Assembly (NCBI RefSeq): GCF_002387895.1
Contig: NZ_DGLI01000051.1
Span: forward strand, 20,507 to 84,506
Source: Clostridium sp. UBA4548
GTDB taxonomy: Bacteria; Bacillota; Clostridia; Clostridiales; Clostridiaceae
Reading direction: 5' to 3'
DNA: 64,000 bases
Position 1 is the first letter of the stretch; each line of letters begins with the position of its first letter. The position numbers and the translations under genes are program-made. Under the pieces are notes generated by a model, which ran no database searches, was not told the origin of the DNA, and was given only the letters and a program-made list of their open reading frames with translations. Positions 1-8,312 of the stretch are shown here, one piece after another.

Positions 1-1
1 C

Positions 2-139
2 CATGACATAGGCGAAAATCTAAAGAGCTTTGATGAAATTTTATTTATGGAAGGTGGAAAGCTAATTTACACATTGCCTTATGAGGAGTTAAAGGATAAA
101 AAAGAATTCAAGGTGCTACAAAATGCAGTAAATATATAA
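2..139 (+). CDS. ABC transporter ATP-binding protein, C-terminal end (partial)
   Basis: An open frame enters from the left edge and ends in TAA at 137-139, giving 45 residues. It starts with H-D-I-G-E-N, which fits the switch histidine (H-loop) of an ABC ATPase, followed by the usual 'D-E-I-L-F-M-E-G-G-K-L' strand that closes the nucleotide-binding domain. Only the last part is visible, so the substrate and partner permease cannot be named. No terminator follows directly; a MITE-like repeat begins 29 bp downstream. Confidence 0.7.
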   Translation, partial: HDIGENLKSFDEILFMEGGKLIYTLPYEELKDKKEFKVLQNAVNI

Positions 140-167
140 ATTTGGAATAATATGGGGTATAATTAAT

Positions 168-346
168 TAGGCATATGAAAATAAATAACAAGTGAAAGAT
201 ATGAAGGATATTTTCAGTTCACAAGCAAGCTTGTGCGGCAAGGAAGCAGGGGCTATTTATAGTTGGACTATTAATAGGTTCTGTGGACGTAATATAACAC
301 AAAAAGGACCAGGATACAGACTTATTTATTTTTAAAAGATGCATTA
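168..346 (-). repeat. MITE-like repeat family A, copy 1
   Basis: The reverse complement matches the copies at 14181-14377 and 60979-61195. The ends are imperfect inverted repeats, GGCAT...AATAAATAACAAGT on the left and ACTTATTTATTTTTAAAAGATGC on the right, and both are flanked by TA. The core carries a CACAAGC-AAGCTTGTG palindrome. It has no coding capacity and fills the space between the partial ABC gene and the nucleotidyltransferase gene. A TA target duplication would fit a Tc1/mariner-like transposase acting in trans; that is inference. Confidence 0.7.
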
Positions 347-369
347 AATAGAGTTTTGGGGGTAAGGGT

Positions 370-1140
370 ATGATTAATAGTGAAATCATAATTAAAAGAC
401 TTAAAGAAGAATTAGAACCTCTACAATATGTTCACGCCATGTGGCTTGAGGGGGCAGATGCTATTGGACAAGCAGATGAGTATTCTGATATAGATATTTA
501 CATTGATATTGAAGATGAACATGAACAGGAGGCAATTCATAAGGTTGAAAAAATACTTTCAAGAATTTCTGAAATAGATTATAAATATGTAATGAATCAT
601 GGTCATCCTAAGCTTCGTCAGAGGATTTACCACCTTAAGGGCAGCAGTGAATATCTTATGATTGATTTCTGTTGGCAGCTACATAGCAGGGATAAAGAGG
701 AGTATGTATATATAAAAGGTAACACAATTGAAGCAGCTAAAGTGATTTTCGATAAATCGGAGGTTATTAGGTATAAAGATTATAAGGAAGAGGACTATAG
801 ACGGTTGAATGTAGAGGACCTGGAGGAATGCAAGTACCGCTATAGCCAGCATTGCAGAGTTACAAAATATATTCATCGAGGGATGTATCTTGAAGCTTAC
901 GCTTACTACAATAAATATGTATTAGAGCCATTAATCCATGTGCTGCGAATGATATATACACCTGCTCATGCACATTACTATCTAATTCATATTTCTCAGC
1001 ATCTTCCTAAGAGTGAAGTGGAAAAACTCCAATTTTTTGCACAAGTATCATCACTTAAAGATATTGAGAATAAAATTCCACAAGCTAAAATTTGGTTTTC
1101 AGAATTAGTGGGAAGATTAAAATATTTAGGAATGGAATAA
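370..1140 (+). CDS. Nucleotidyltransferase-domain protein
   Basis: 256 residues. The N-terminal part has the polymerase-beta-like nucleotidyltransferase signature: G28-A-D, then D40-I-D42 within 'Y-S-D-I-D-I-Y-I', and a likely third metal-binding aspartate at D99 ('L-M-I-D-F'). The rest is helical, as in aminoglycoside adenylyltransferase-like and other minimal nucleotidyltransferases that move an NMP onto a small molecule or protein. The substrate is not evident. The ribosome site is GGGGGTAAGGGT just before ATG 370. A degraded copy of the last ~30 codons lies at 12760-12855. A hairpin terminator follows at 1173. It is probably monocistronic. Confidence 0.75.
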   Translation: MINSEIIIKRLKEELEPLQYVHAMWLEGADAIGQADEYSDIDIYIDIEDEHEQEAIHKVEKILSRISEIDYKYVMNHGHPKLRQRIYHLKGSSEYLMIDFCWQLHSRDKEEYVYIKGNTIEAAKVIFDKSEVIRYKDYKEEDYRRLNVEDLEECKYRYSQHCRVTKYIHRGMYLEAYAYYNKYVLEPLIHVLRMIYTPAHAHYYLIHISQHLPKSEVEKLQFFAQVSSLKDIENKIPQAKIWFSELVGRLKYLGME

Positions 1141-1172
1141 GAGAATTTTACAGAGAATATGCCAGGATATAT

Positions 1173-1211
1173 AATGAGCTACCTAAGTTTTTAGGGGGCT
1201 CATTTTTATTT
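1173..1211 (+). terminator. Rho-independent terminator after the nucleotidyltransferase gene
   Basis: Stem AATGAGC-TA-CCTAA pairs with TTAGG-GG-GCTCATT, followed by a T-rich tail, 33 bp after the stop codon. Confidence 0.8.
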
Positions 1212-1324
1212 ATAAATTAAGTATTAGGTTGTTGTAGTAAAAAATTCCATGCTATGATATTTATGAAGCTTGATTTAGTGATTAGTGAATAGATCATAGA
1301 ATCTACCAGGTGGAATAGTTTTTA

Positions 1325-1954
1325 TTGAAAGGAATGATAAGTGTAATGTCTAAAAGTACAACTACACATTTATATAACCAAGACTCACAAAATGTTTTTA
1401 CAATAGAATGTAAAGATGTAGTATTAAGGGAATTTCAAACAGAGGATTTTCATGCAATATATAATATTACTTTACAGCCTGAAATCATTGAATTCTTGCC
1501 AGATTGGATATGGCCAAAGGAAGGCATAAGAAATTGGGTAAGTGAGTATGTAATTAAAGAAAACCAAAGATGTTTTGAAGTATTTCCTAATTTACCAAAT
1601 TCCAATGAATATATTCTTCGATTAGGAATAGTGTTAAAGGAAACAAATGAGTTTATTGGCTGGATAACTTCTGGGCTAAAAGAGGAACTACCTCCGCCAA
1701 ATAGAGAAATAGGATATGCAATATCCAAAGATTACACAGGCAATGGATATGCCACTCAAGCAGCGAAAGGGCTAATAAAATATTTATTTGAGAACACAAA
1801 TATTGATGTGTTAAATGCTACAGCATTAACTTATAATACACCTTCAAACAAGGTATTAGAGAAAAGTGGGTTTAACTTGTTGGGAACCACAAAGATTGAG
1901 GGACACGATTATTACTATTACAAACTTTGTAAAGATCAGTGGAAATTCGAATAG
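1325..1954 (+). CDS. GNAT family N-acetyltransferase (RimJ/RimL type)
   Basis: 209 residues from a TTG start, or 202 from ATG 1346. The TTG is preceded by AGGTGG (1308-1313), and the ATG has GAAAGG 13 nt upstream, so the start is unsettled. The RimJ-like beginning 'V-V-L-R-E-F-Q-T-E-D-F' and the acetyl-CoA pyrophosphate-binding segment 'Y-T-G-N-G-Y-A-T-Q-A' near residue 140 place it with GNATs of the ribosomal-protein or small-molecule type. 'N-A-T-A-L-T-Y-N-T-P-S-N-K-V-L-E-K-S-G-F' is the typical C-terminal strand and helix. The acceptor cannot be predicted. It stands alone between intergenic spacers. Confidence 0.8.
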   Translation: MKGMISVMSKSTTTHLYNQDSQNVFTIECKDVVLREFQTEDFHAIYNITLQPEIIEFLPDWIWPKEGIRNWVSEYVIKENQRCFEVFPNLPNSNEYILRLGIVLKETNEFIGWITSGLKEELPPPNREIGYAISKDYTGNGYATQAAKGLIKYLFENTNIDVLNATALTYNTPSNKVLEKSGFNLLGTTKIEGHDYYYYKLCKDQWKFE

Positions 1955-2213
1955 CTTTAAATCTCATACTGGTGTCAAAGTGGTTAGAGATTCCAAAATA
2001 GATAAAAATCGCATAATATATAAAGCAATACCAACAGGGTGATAGATAAAGTATATGGGGGAGCTTGTCGTAATGGGAAAGTTAAATTTATAAAAAATAT
2101 AAAAAATATATTTTCAATGGTATATATTGATAATATATTTAAATGTTGACATGATAATTGCGTTGTAGAGTTATAAAATATTCCAAACTAACTCTTAGAA
2201 AGGTAAGCAAATT

Positions 2214-3101
2214 ATGAATGATATAAAAGAAAAATTAATACTTGATTTAAGAAGGATTAGAGAAAATAAGGATCGTATAAATCCAGATGAAAACATACAA
2301 GATTATGTTGACTTAATGCTTAAATACATTGGAGATACCAATTTTGAACTTCGTGAAAGATTAATTACCAGCATGTTGTGTAATTGGATCATAGATGACT
2401 ATATCACAGAAGAAGATATTAAAAAAATATTTTACACTGTAATTAGAGAAGAAAACTTGTTATATGGAATTGGAAAAGAGAATGATGATTCTGTTTATAC
2501 AAGAAGTATTTCTGTACTACTTGCAGCATGTATTTTGTTTAGACATTTACAAAAGAGTATTTTTAAACAGGATGAATTTGTTCTTATTAAAGATAAATTA
2601 ATAGAGTATTATTCATTGGAGAAAGATTTTCGGGGATATGATCACAAAAATGGATGGATTCATACTGCTGCTCATGGTGCAGATGCACTGGGAGAATTGG
2701 CTTTATGTATAGAAACAGATGAATTAGTTCATAAAGAAATTTTAACAGTAATAAAAAAGGTTATCTTAAATGGGAGATATACATTTACTAGATTAGAGGA
2801 TGAACGTATTGCTACAACAATTACTAAAATACTTAGTAGAGGGTTAATACCTTATGAATATTTTAAAAACTGGTTAGAAGGATTATGTGCTTGCTCACCA
2901 AATTTTGAAAATTGGGATAAGGAAATAAGTTCATGTTCCTCTACAAAGAAATTTTCTCCTATACCCTATAGAAAGTATAATAATATTAGAAACCTTATTC
3001 GTTCCCTGTATTTTAGATTAATACATGAGAAAGATAAAACAGAAATAACTGATGCTTTAATAGAAATTGAAAAAAGATTAAATGCCTTTATCGAAGATTA
3101 G
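2214..3101 (+). CDS. DUF2785 domain-containing protein
   Basis: 295 residues, all-helical, no signal peptide or membrane segment. The family hallmark lies at 138-163: D-F-R-G-Y, then G-W-I-H-T-A-A-H-G-A-D-A-L-G-E-L, a conserved W/H/H/D patch in the DUF2785 family, whose biochemical role is unknown to me. Length fits the family. ATG 2214 is preceded by AGAAAGGTAAGC. It is transcribed alone; the following short gene is broken. Confidence 0.75.
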   Translation: MNDIKEKLILDLRRIRENKDRINPDENIQDYVDLMLKYIGDTNFELRERLITSMLCNWIIDDYITEEDIKKIFYTVIREENLLYGIGKENDDSVYTRSISVLLAACILFRHLQKSIFKQDEFVLIKDKLIEYYSLEKDFRGYDHKNGWIHTAAHGADALGELALCIETDELVHKEILTVIKKVILNGRYTFTRLEDERIATTITKILSRGLIPYEYFKNWLEGLCACSPNFENWDKEISSCSSTKKFSPIPYRKYNNIRNLIRSLYFRLIHEKDKTEITDALIEIEKRLNAFIED

Positions 3102-3168
3102 ATTACCCATTGTTAAATCATGAAATGTGATTCTACTAAAGGTAGTCCCATGTCAGAGAGGAAACATA

Positions 3169-3436
3169 ATGATGAATCCCAATGAAGAAGATATTAAAAG
3201 CATTCTGCAGTGAGCAGATGAAATTATTTTTGAATCTATCAGAGCAATACTTATAAAAATACTTAAGGGGTCAAAAGAAAAAATTATTAGAAAGAGAACT
3301 TCAAAGACAGTTAGATAGTGTATATTTTGAAAGATATATGTTGTCAACTTTTAATAATGTAAAACCATTAGCATTAATATTAAAGCTAATGGTTTTACTA
3401 TTAATGGTGACATATAAGGATTGTCTGATAAGTTAA
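3169..3436 (+). pseudogene. Broken small gene (in-frame stop plus frameshift)
   Basis: A good ribosome site (AGAGAGGA) precedes ATG 3169 or 3172. The frame reads M-N-P-N-E-E-D-I-K-S-I-L-Q then TGA, continues as A-D-E-I-I-F-E-S-I-R-A-I-L and K-I-L-K-G-S-K-E-K, then needs a one-base shift in an A-rich run to continue as K-L-L-E-R-E-L-Q-R-Q-L-D. The 'I-L-K-G-S-K-x-K-x-L-L' stretch faintly recalls small RQC-like helicase tails, but I do not recognise the gene with certainty. The end of the frame runs through the hairpin at 3361, so the original gene was probably shorter. Confidence 0.5.
3361..3396. terminator. Perfect 12-bp hairpin, probable bidirectional terminator
   Basis: AAAACCATTAGC (3361-3372) pairs exactly with GCTAATGGTTTT (3385-3396). 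Both flanks are A/T-rich. It lies between the broken plus-strand gene and the 3' end of the minus-strand amino-sugar operon. Confidence 0.65.
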
Positions 3437-3507
3437 AAGATTATTATAGTGATATCATTAAGTTATAAAATAAGTATTTGAAGGAAAAGGAGAGAATAAT
3501 TTTCTTC

Positions 3508-4548
3508 TTAATTGCCTTTAGAAACCGAGTTAAGCTTATCTAGTGGCAAGTAATAATCAATGTATTGCCTGAGTACAATGCCAGTTGTTGGGATGCCGGG
3601 TGTTACCTCTTGGCAAAGCACTTCTGAACGTATTAAGACTTCAGGCTCATTTATTCCAAATAGTAACCTCATGGCTGTAGAACTGCTGAATCTGGGATTT
3701 ATTTCGAAAATTACTGGATTGCCATCTTTAAGGCGTAATTGAATATTTATAGCCCCATAGGCTCCCAGTGTACTTGCAACCATGGCACAATAATCAGCAA
3801 TGGGGTGATAATCATCAGAAACTGCAGCAATAGAAACACCCTCAAGCAAATACCGCCTTAAAGCGATTTTGGAAATCACCTCTCCCTTTTGATTTATGCA
3901 AATTCCTACGGTAAACTCCTGATCCTCATCTGTAAGATATTCTTGTATAATTAGGCTTTTCTTACCCTTTATATTTTCAAGGAGCTGCTCCTTATCCTTA
4001 ACTAGAACAACACCTACTGAGCCACGTCCAAAACGGGGCTTCACTATCAAGGGAAACCCAGTACTTTCAATAAAAGAGGAGAGTGTACCAGCATCTTCAG
4101 GATACCTGATAGTTGCAGGAGTTTGAAAACGGTGGTGTGATAAATGGCACATGGTGAGCCACTTATCGGTACAAAGCTCTATCACTGCAGGAGAATTTAC
4201 AAACACCTTTGCTCCTGTTGATTTTTCAAGAGATTCTCTATTTTTTGAATAAAAGGGAAGCTCCGCTGTAGAGCCGATAAATATGGCTTTAATCTCATGA
4301 TCGATACAAAGATTTTTAATAAATATATAATAGCTTTCTTCATCTGCTACCTTTGGAGCGATAAAGCTTTTGTGGGCAAAGAATAAACCTAGAGAATATG
4401 GGTTAGAGTCAATTGCTATTGTTTCAACAGGAAGCACAGATTCTTTCAGTGACCTAATAATACCATGCCCGTATACGGAACCTGCACCTGTAACCAATAC
4501 ACTGAGAGTACCATTAATTTCATTCATATTTTTGCAAACTGCTGACAA
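3508..4548 (-). CDS. ATP-grasp enzyme (carbamoyl-phosphate-synthase-like ligase)
   Basis: About 346 residues. An N-terminal Rossmann-like pre-ATP-grasp domain opens with 'S-V-L-V-T-G-A-G-S-V-Y-G-H-G'. The ATP-grasp core shows 'P-L-I-V-K-P-R-F-G-R-G-S-V-G-V' and the metal-binding 'V-I-F-E-I-N-P-R-F-S'. Such enzymes join a carboxylate to an amine or thiol through an acyl-phosphate. The best start is TTG 4548-4546, nine bases after AGGAGG (4558-4563); ATG 4527 is an alternative with a poor site. It overlaps the end of the aminotransferase gene, so it is last in the operon and translationally coupled. A plausible role is attaching an amino acid or acid to the sugar amine made by its neighbours; the substrate is inference. 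Confidence 0.75.
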   Translation of the reverse strand: MSAVCKNMNEINGTLSVLVTGAGSVYGHGIIRSLKESVLPVETIAIDSNPYSLGLFFAHKSFIAPKVADEESYYIFIKNLCIDHEIKAIFIGSTAELPFYSKNRESLEKSTGAKVFVNSPAVIELCTDKWLTMCHLSHHRFQTPATIRYPEDAGTLSSFIESTGFPLIVKPRFGRGSVGVVLVKDKEQLLENIKGKKSLIIQEYLTDEDQEFTVGICINQKGEVISKIALRRYLLEGVSIAAVSDDYHPIADYCAMVASTLGAYGAINIQLRLKDGNPVIFEINPRFSSSTAMRLLFGINEPEVLIRSEVLCQEVTPGIPTTGIVLRQYIDYYLPLDKLNSVSKGN

Positions 4549-5599
4549 TGTAATCAACCTCCTGTTCTGTTAATCCTGGGTGAACAGGTATCGAAACTAC
4601 CATTTCTGCAGCTATTCGGGCATTTGTGAAAGAACCAAGGATTTCTCCCTGCTGATACAGAGGCTGGTCGGGGATAGCTGTGGGATAATGGATACCATAG
4701 CCAATACCCTGTGTTTCCAGGAATTCTATGAAGCTTCTGCGATTGTTGACCCCAAGGGTATATTGGTGATATACATGGTCAAAACCCGGTAAGCATACAG
4801 GCTTAATAAAAGCGGGGTTAGTTATCTCCCTTGAATATCTCTCTGCAATAGCTTTGCGTCTTTCATTGAAGTAAGGCAGCTTTCGTAGCTGTTCTATGCC
4901 GATTGCTGCATGGATATTGGTCATCCTGTAATTGTAGCCAAGTACATCATGCCTATATTTGGCTATCTGTCCATGGTTTATGAAACTCCTGGCCTTATGA
5001 GCCAGATCTTTGTCACAGGTTACAACCATGCCACCTTCTCCACAGGTCATGTTTTTTGTAGGATAAAAGCTAAAAACCCCACAGTGGCCAAAGGTTCCTA
5101 CTTTCTTGCCATTGATGGATGCACCGTGAGCTTGTGCACAATCCTCTATCACAGGCACCTTGTATTCATTGGCTATTGCCATTATCTCAGCCATAGGCGC
5201 AGGATAGCCGTAAAGATGAACTATTAGGATTGCTTTTGCATCAGGATGTTTTTTTATGGTATCTTCCAGCGCTTCAGGCGAAATGTTGTAATCCTGCAGA
5301 TTAATGTCACAAAACACAGGAATAGCTTGCGCATAAAGTATGGCATTTGAAGTTGCAATAAATGAGAAAGGTGTGGTTATAACTTTGTCCCCTGGTTTAA
5401 TATCTAAAGACAGCAGTGCCACATGAAGGGCTGTGGTGCCTGAAGAGGTGGCGACGCAATGCTCGCTGCCCTGGAATAGGGCAAAGTCTCGTTCAAACCT
5501 TTCTACATATTCTCCATGGGCTAGCTTTCCACTTGAAAGAACTTCACTCACAAGTGTTTTTTCCTCTATACCAAGTAAAGGTTTAGCTAAAGCGATCAT
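4520..5599 (-). CDS. DegT/DnrJ/EryC1/StrS family PLP sugar aminotransferase
   Basis: About 359 residues. It begins 'M-I-A-L-A-K-P-L-L-G' and carries 'A-T-S-S-G-T-T-A-L-H' for cofactor phosphate binding, 'I-E-D-C-A-Q-A-H-G-A' for the pyridine-nitrogen aspartate, and 'F-S-F-Y-P-T-K-N-M-T' with the Schiff-base lysine near residue 182. The family aminates keto-sugar nucleotides with glutamate. With a Gfo/Idh/MocA dehydrogenase in the same operon, 3-amination of a 3-keto UDP-sugar (GnnA/GnnB or WlbA/WlbC-type chemistry) is attractive, though C4 amination cannot be excluded. GAGGAG lies 7 bp before ATG 5599. It overlaps both neighbours. Confidence 0.85.
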   Translation of the reverse strand: MIALAKPLLGIEEKTLVSEVLSSGKLAHGEYVERFERDFALFQGSEHCVATSSGTTALHVALLSLDIKPGDKVITTPFSFIATSNAILYAQAIPVFCDINLQDYNISPEALEDTIKKHPDAKAILIVHLYGYPAPMAEIMAIANEYKVPVIEDCAQAHGASINGKKVGTFGHCGVFSFYPTKNMTCGEGGMVVTCDKDLAHKARSFINHGQIAKYRHDVLGYNYRMTNIHAAIGIEQLRKLPYFNERRKAIAERYSREITNPAFIKPVCLPGFDHVYHQYTLGVNNRRSFIEFLETQGIGYGIHYPTAIPDQPLYQQGEILGSFTNARIAAEMVVSIPVHPGLTEQEVDYIVSSLQKYE

Positions 5600-6443
5600 C
5601 ATTACACTCCTCATAAATTTTTTTGCATAGTTCTAGATTTAACCGGTGACCGGATCTGAAACCTATCACATGTCCCTGTAACCTTTTCCCAAGTAGACTA
5701 AGATCTCCGATAAGGTCAAGGACTTTATGCCGAGCAGGTTCATTGGGACATTGCCAGGACATGTACTCAGCCCCAGATTTCACTACCAATACATTTGAGC
5801 TGACTTTCCCAGTTAGGTTTACAACCTCTTCAACCTCTGACTCAATTATATAAGAACGAGCATCTGACAGCTCTTTAGCAAAGGTTTCAGGAGTTATGTC
5901 CATTTCAGCTACTTGAGAAAACTCAGGCACATTGGGATAGTCAAGGACATAGGTTAGTTTAAATCCATGGTAGGGAAGAGCTATAAGAAACTTTTCATAT
6001 TCCATATCCCCTAAACTTTCACGCTTATATACAATAATGGGCTTAAGTATTTTTATGGTTTCCTTCTGGGCATTTTGCTTTACTATCCCAGCTCCTGTCA
6101 GGGCTCTTTTGAACTCTTTACTACTGTAGTCCTCTGTTACGGGCAGGCTGGCCTGTTCCAGCTCAATAAATACGTTGTCTAGTCCTAATCCTGATATGGC
6201 TGCCAAGGCATGCTCTGTGTGTTCAATGCGAACATCTCCATCAACAAGAGAAGTCCATCTGTAATCAACCTTTGCTTTTTCAAATGAGCATTTTACTTTA
6301 GGGCAACCAGGCAGGTCATTACGGATAAATATTATACCAGTACTTGGCGGGGCTGGATAAAAAGTTACCTTTGCATCAGTTTCCCCAGCAATGCTGGTAC
6401 CCATTACAGAAACTCTTTGTTTAATAGTTTTCTGATTATCCAT
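5583..6443 (-). CDS. lpxC: LpxC-family UDP-3-O-acyl-GlcNAc deacetylase homologue
   Basis: About 286 residues, one LpxC module. Counting from an upstream TTG (6464), the zinc and catalytic set is complete: E84-H85 in 'H-T-E-H-A-L-A-A-I-S-G-L-G-L-D-N', H246 and D250 in 'P-A-R-H-K-V-L-D-L-I-G-D', D254, and H273 in 'R-S-G-H-R-L-N'. Spacing H246/D250/D254/H273 equals that of E. coli H238/D242/D246/H265. LpxC commits UDP-acyl-GlcNAc to lipid A in Gram-negative cells, yet no lpxA, lpxD or other lipid A gene is here and the genome looks Gram-positive. It sits between a glycosyltransferase and an aminotransferase gene. Removal of an N-acetyl from a UDP-amino-sugar for another polymer is the likelier role. 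The start is uncertain: AAAGGAA is 11-13 bases before ATG 6443. Confidence 0.85.
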   Translation of the reverse strand: MDNQKTIKQRVSVMGTSIAGETDAKVTFYPAPPSTGIIFIRNDLPGCPKVKCSFEKAKVDYRWTSLVDGDVRIEHTEHALAAISGLGLDNVFIELEQASLPVTEDYSSKEFKRALTGAGIVKQNAQKETIKILKPIIVYKRESLGDMEYEKFLIALPYHGFKLTYVLDYPNVPEFSQVAEMDITPETFAKELSDARSYIIESEVEEVVNLTGKVSSNVLVVKSGAEYMSWQCPNEPARHKVLDLIGDLSLLGKRLQGHVIGFRSGHRLNLELCKKIYEECNDDRFS

Positions 6444-6450
6444 TTCAATT

Positions 6451-7425
6451 TCAATTCCTTTCAACTAAATTGCAAAAATCAAGAATTTGTCTGGCCCGTT
6501 CCTTATAAGTATGTTTTAAATAAACCTCCCGCTGACCATTGCGCGCTATCTCTTGCCGTGCTGCGGTATTTTTAAGAAAATAATTTACCAGGTTAACTGT
6601 ATCTTCTGGGGAAGAGGCACAGGATAGGTGAACATTATTTGTAAACAGCTTGGTGACAGATTGTGTTGGTACCGTAAGCAAAAAACCGCCGGAACCCAGC
6701 ACTTCAAAAGTCCGAGAGGTTAACATGTCATGGTCATTTTGTAAACCTAATATAATTCTAGCTGAATTATATACTTTATTTGTTTCCTCATAAGGTAGTT
6801 CACCTTTAATCATATGAGTTGGGATCTTAAAACCCATTAACTCCTCATTAAAATGGTCCCAGCGCTTACCCCAAATAGCAATGTTATAGCCCTTTTCCAC
6901 CAAAGGCTTAAGTAATATCTGAACGCTATTCTTACGATATGACTTCCACTCTCTTCCTCCATTGCCTATTAAAACTACATCATAATCATATTTACTGCTT
7001 GGACGTTCATTCTTATTGAACTGAGGATTGCAGCCAAAATCCAGATGCTCGGCAGGAAGCCCAAGCTCCCTGTATTTATTTACACTACCAGGATGTATGG
7101 TCATAACTGCATTAGGTTTATAGGTTTCAATACACCTGAAGGAACACTTTTCCGTCCATCTTGGATCTTCAGTTGCCCAATAGACATGTTTTACCTTATA
7201 TTTAGAAGCTCTTTTCGTAAGCTCGTCTATATGCTCACGGCTATACCTGCGATAAGCCCATCCCATTGTTATCATAATATCAGGCCTAAAGTGGTCAACT
7301 GCCTCTTCTATAGATCTTCTACTTAAATCCCTCAGGATAAAAACAGGGCAGTTCAGGTCTCTAAAGCCCTGGGGCAGCCCAAGAGTATATTTAGAACTAT
7401 GGGCAAAAAACAGTATTCTTTTCAT
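6451..7425 (-). CDS. CgeB-like glycosyltransferase (GT1/GT4-type)
   Basis: 324 residues from ATG 7425, which has GAGGTGTAATT directly upstream. The N-terminal half starts 'M-K-R-I-L-F-F-A-H-S-S-K'. The C-terminal half carries 'Y-D-V-V-L-I-G-N-G-G-R' and the donor-binding 'R-T-F-E-V-L-G-S-G-G-F-L-L-T', the pattern of CgeB and glycosyltransferase group 1 proteins, where the E-x7-E region is reduced. Bacillus CgeB is linked to glycosylation of the outer spore layer. There is no membrane segment, so a cytoplasmic retaining transferase is expected. It starts 2 bp after the WbqC gene ends and its own end abuts the LpxC gene. The acceptor is unknown. Confidence 0.75.
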   Translation of the reverse strand: MKRILFFAHSSKYTLGLPQGFRDLNCPVFILRDLSRRSIEEAVDHFRPDIMITMGWAYRRYSREHIDELTKRASKYKVKHVYWATEDPRWTEKCSFRCIETYKPNAVMTIHPGSVNKYRELGLPAEHLDFGCNPQFNKNERPSSKYDYDVVLIGNGGREWKSYRKNSVQILLKPLVEKGYNIAIWGKRWDHFNEELMGFKIPTHMIKGELPYEETNKVYNSARIILGLQNDHDMLTSRTFEVLGSGGFLLTVPTQSVTKLFTNNVHLSCASSPEDTVNLVNYFLKNTAARQEIARNGQREVYLKHTYKERARQILDFCNLVERN

Positions 7426-7427
7426 AA

Positions 7428-8117
7428 TTACACCTCTTTCAATAAAAGCTTGCGTGTGCCCTTTGGCCCACAATTAAATAACATATCAACTATAGACAAA
7501 TTGGGTATAAAATTGCCCCAAAGTTGCGGATATGCTATAGGTTCATAATCCAAATACTCTAATTTAATACCTTGTTTTTCAAAAATCTCTGGCTTAATAT
7601 ATGCCTTTCCTCCAATACCGGACAGGTAACTGTCAGCAGAAAAGTGTCGGCAAATTGCAGCTATTAGTTCATTTTTTCGAAGCTCAGAAAATTGAGGTAA
7701 ATCTGATGTAAACACAAGCTTTGTTTTAAGTTCAAGCAGTTCATGTACCAGCTTGATAAAACCTATGTTAGTATCTATAAGATATCCGGTATCTTGCAAT
7801 ACCTGCTCCATTATGGGGAAAACTTCTTTGAAATAAGGTGCCTTTGCATAGTTTACTTGGAGTGCCATAAGATGATTGCTTTTAAAGCCTGGTATCACAG
7901 TAACTTCATTAAACCGCTGCAAGCCCATGCCTTTGCGTTTCACCGGTACAGTTAGCAGCTGAGTCCCTTGGGAAGTTTTGATAAGATTCCTATTATCTAG
8001 TGAACTGCCTGTTTGAAACTGAGCAGTATCTAAAATAAAAAAAATATCACACTGCGCCATCTTAACAAAATACCCAGGCCAGGGAATATAATTCGGTTGA
8101 TGACCTGCTAATTTCAT
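7428..8117 (-). CDS. WbqC-family protein
   Basis: 229 residues. The start is fixed by AAAGGAGTAAGGCA before ATG 8117 and by the family's usual beginning 'M-K-L-A-G-H-Q-P-N-Y-I-P-W-P-G-Y'. The frame remains open upstream into a repeat element, but that part is not coding. Other family marks are 'F-I-L-D-T-A-Q-F' and 'R-N-L-I-K-T-S-Q-G'. WbqC proteins occur in O-antigen and other polysaccharide clusters and probably act on sugar or aminoacyl substrates; the exact reaction is not established to my knowledge. Its presence supports a surface-glycan role for this operon. Confidence 0.8.
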   Translation of the reverse strand: MKLAGHQPNYIPWPGYFVKMAQCDIFFILDTAQFQTGSSLDNRNLIKTSQGTQLLTVPVKRKGMGLQRFNEVTVIPGFKSNHLMALQVNYAKAPYFKEVFPIMEQVLQDTGYLIDTNIGFIKLVHELLELKTKLVFTSDLPQFSELRKNELIAAICRHFSADSYLSGIGGKAYIKPEIFEKQGIKLEYLDYEPIAYPQLWGNFIPNLSIVDMLFNCGPKGTRKLLLKEV

Positions 8118-8134
8118 TGCCTTACTCCTTTCAA

Positions 8135-8312
8135 TAATGAACAAGTTCATTTTGTTAAGATTCATTTTAATGAAGCACTTTGGAAGCAGATTTTTACCGA
8201 ACAAACGAAGTTTGTTACATCAAAGCAACTTATATCCGCTGAGCAAACTGCAAGTCTGCTAAGCAGACACCTTAGAAGATGGCAGACTTGAAGCTTCCAA
8301 AATGTTGTTAAG
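8135..8312 (+). repeat. MITE-like repeat family B, copy 1 (inside the amino-sugar operon)
   Basis: It shares 'AATGAACAAGTT', 'ACTTTGGAAGCAGATTT' and 'AGAAGATGGCAGACTT' with 42905-43034 and both ends with 39998-40124 (reversed). Terminal inverted repeats read CACTTTGGAAGC on the left and GCTTCCAAAATGTTGTTAA on the right. It fills the whole gap between two operon genes: its right end touches the stop codon of the FemAB/GNAT gene and its left end touches the WbqC ribosome site. An internal AGTCTGCT-AAGCAGAC hairpin lies at 8252-8268. Confidence 0.7.

Noticed and set aside
1967..2042. Coding-like stretch G-V-K-V-V-R-D-S-K-I-D-K-N after the GNAT gene
   Set aside because: Might be the last piece of a lost gene, but it is only 25 codons without a start and matches nothing I can name.
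2146..2177. TTGACA...TATAAA promoter for the DUF2785 gene
   Set aside because: The spacer is 20 bp, too long for a confident sigma-A promoter.
5583..6443. Taking the LpxC homologue as proof of an outer membrane with LPS
   Set aside because: No other lipid A gene is in the window and all other gene families fit a Gram-positive clostridium; the operon context points to another glycan.
8139..8150. GAACAAGTTC palindrome in repeat B as a LexA box
   Set aside because: Only two bases separate the half-sites instead of four, and it is an internal part of a dispersed repeat.
8118..8204. N-terminal extension of the WbqC protein
   Set aside because: The extension lies in repeat element B; a strong ribosome site and the family's usual start are at 8117.
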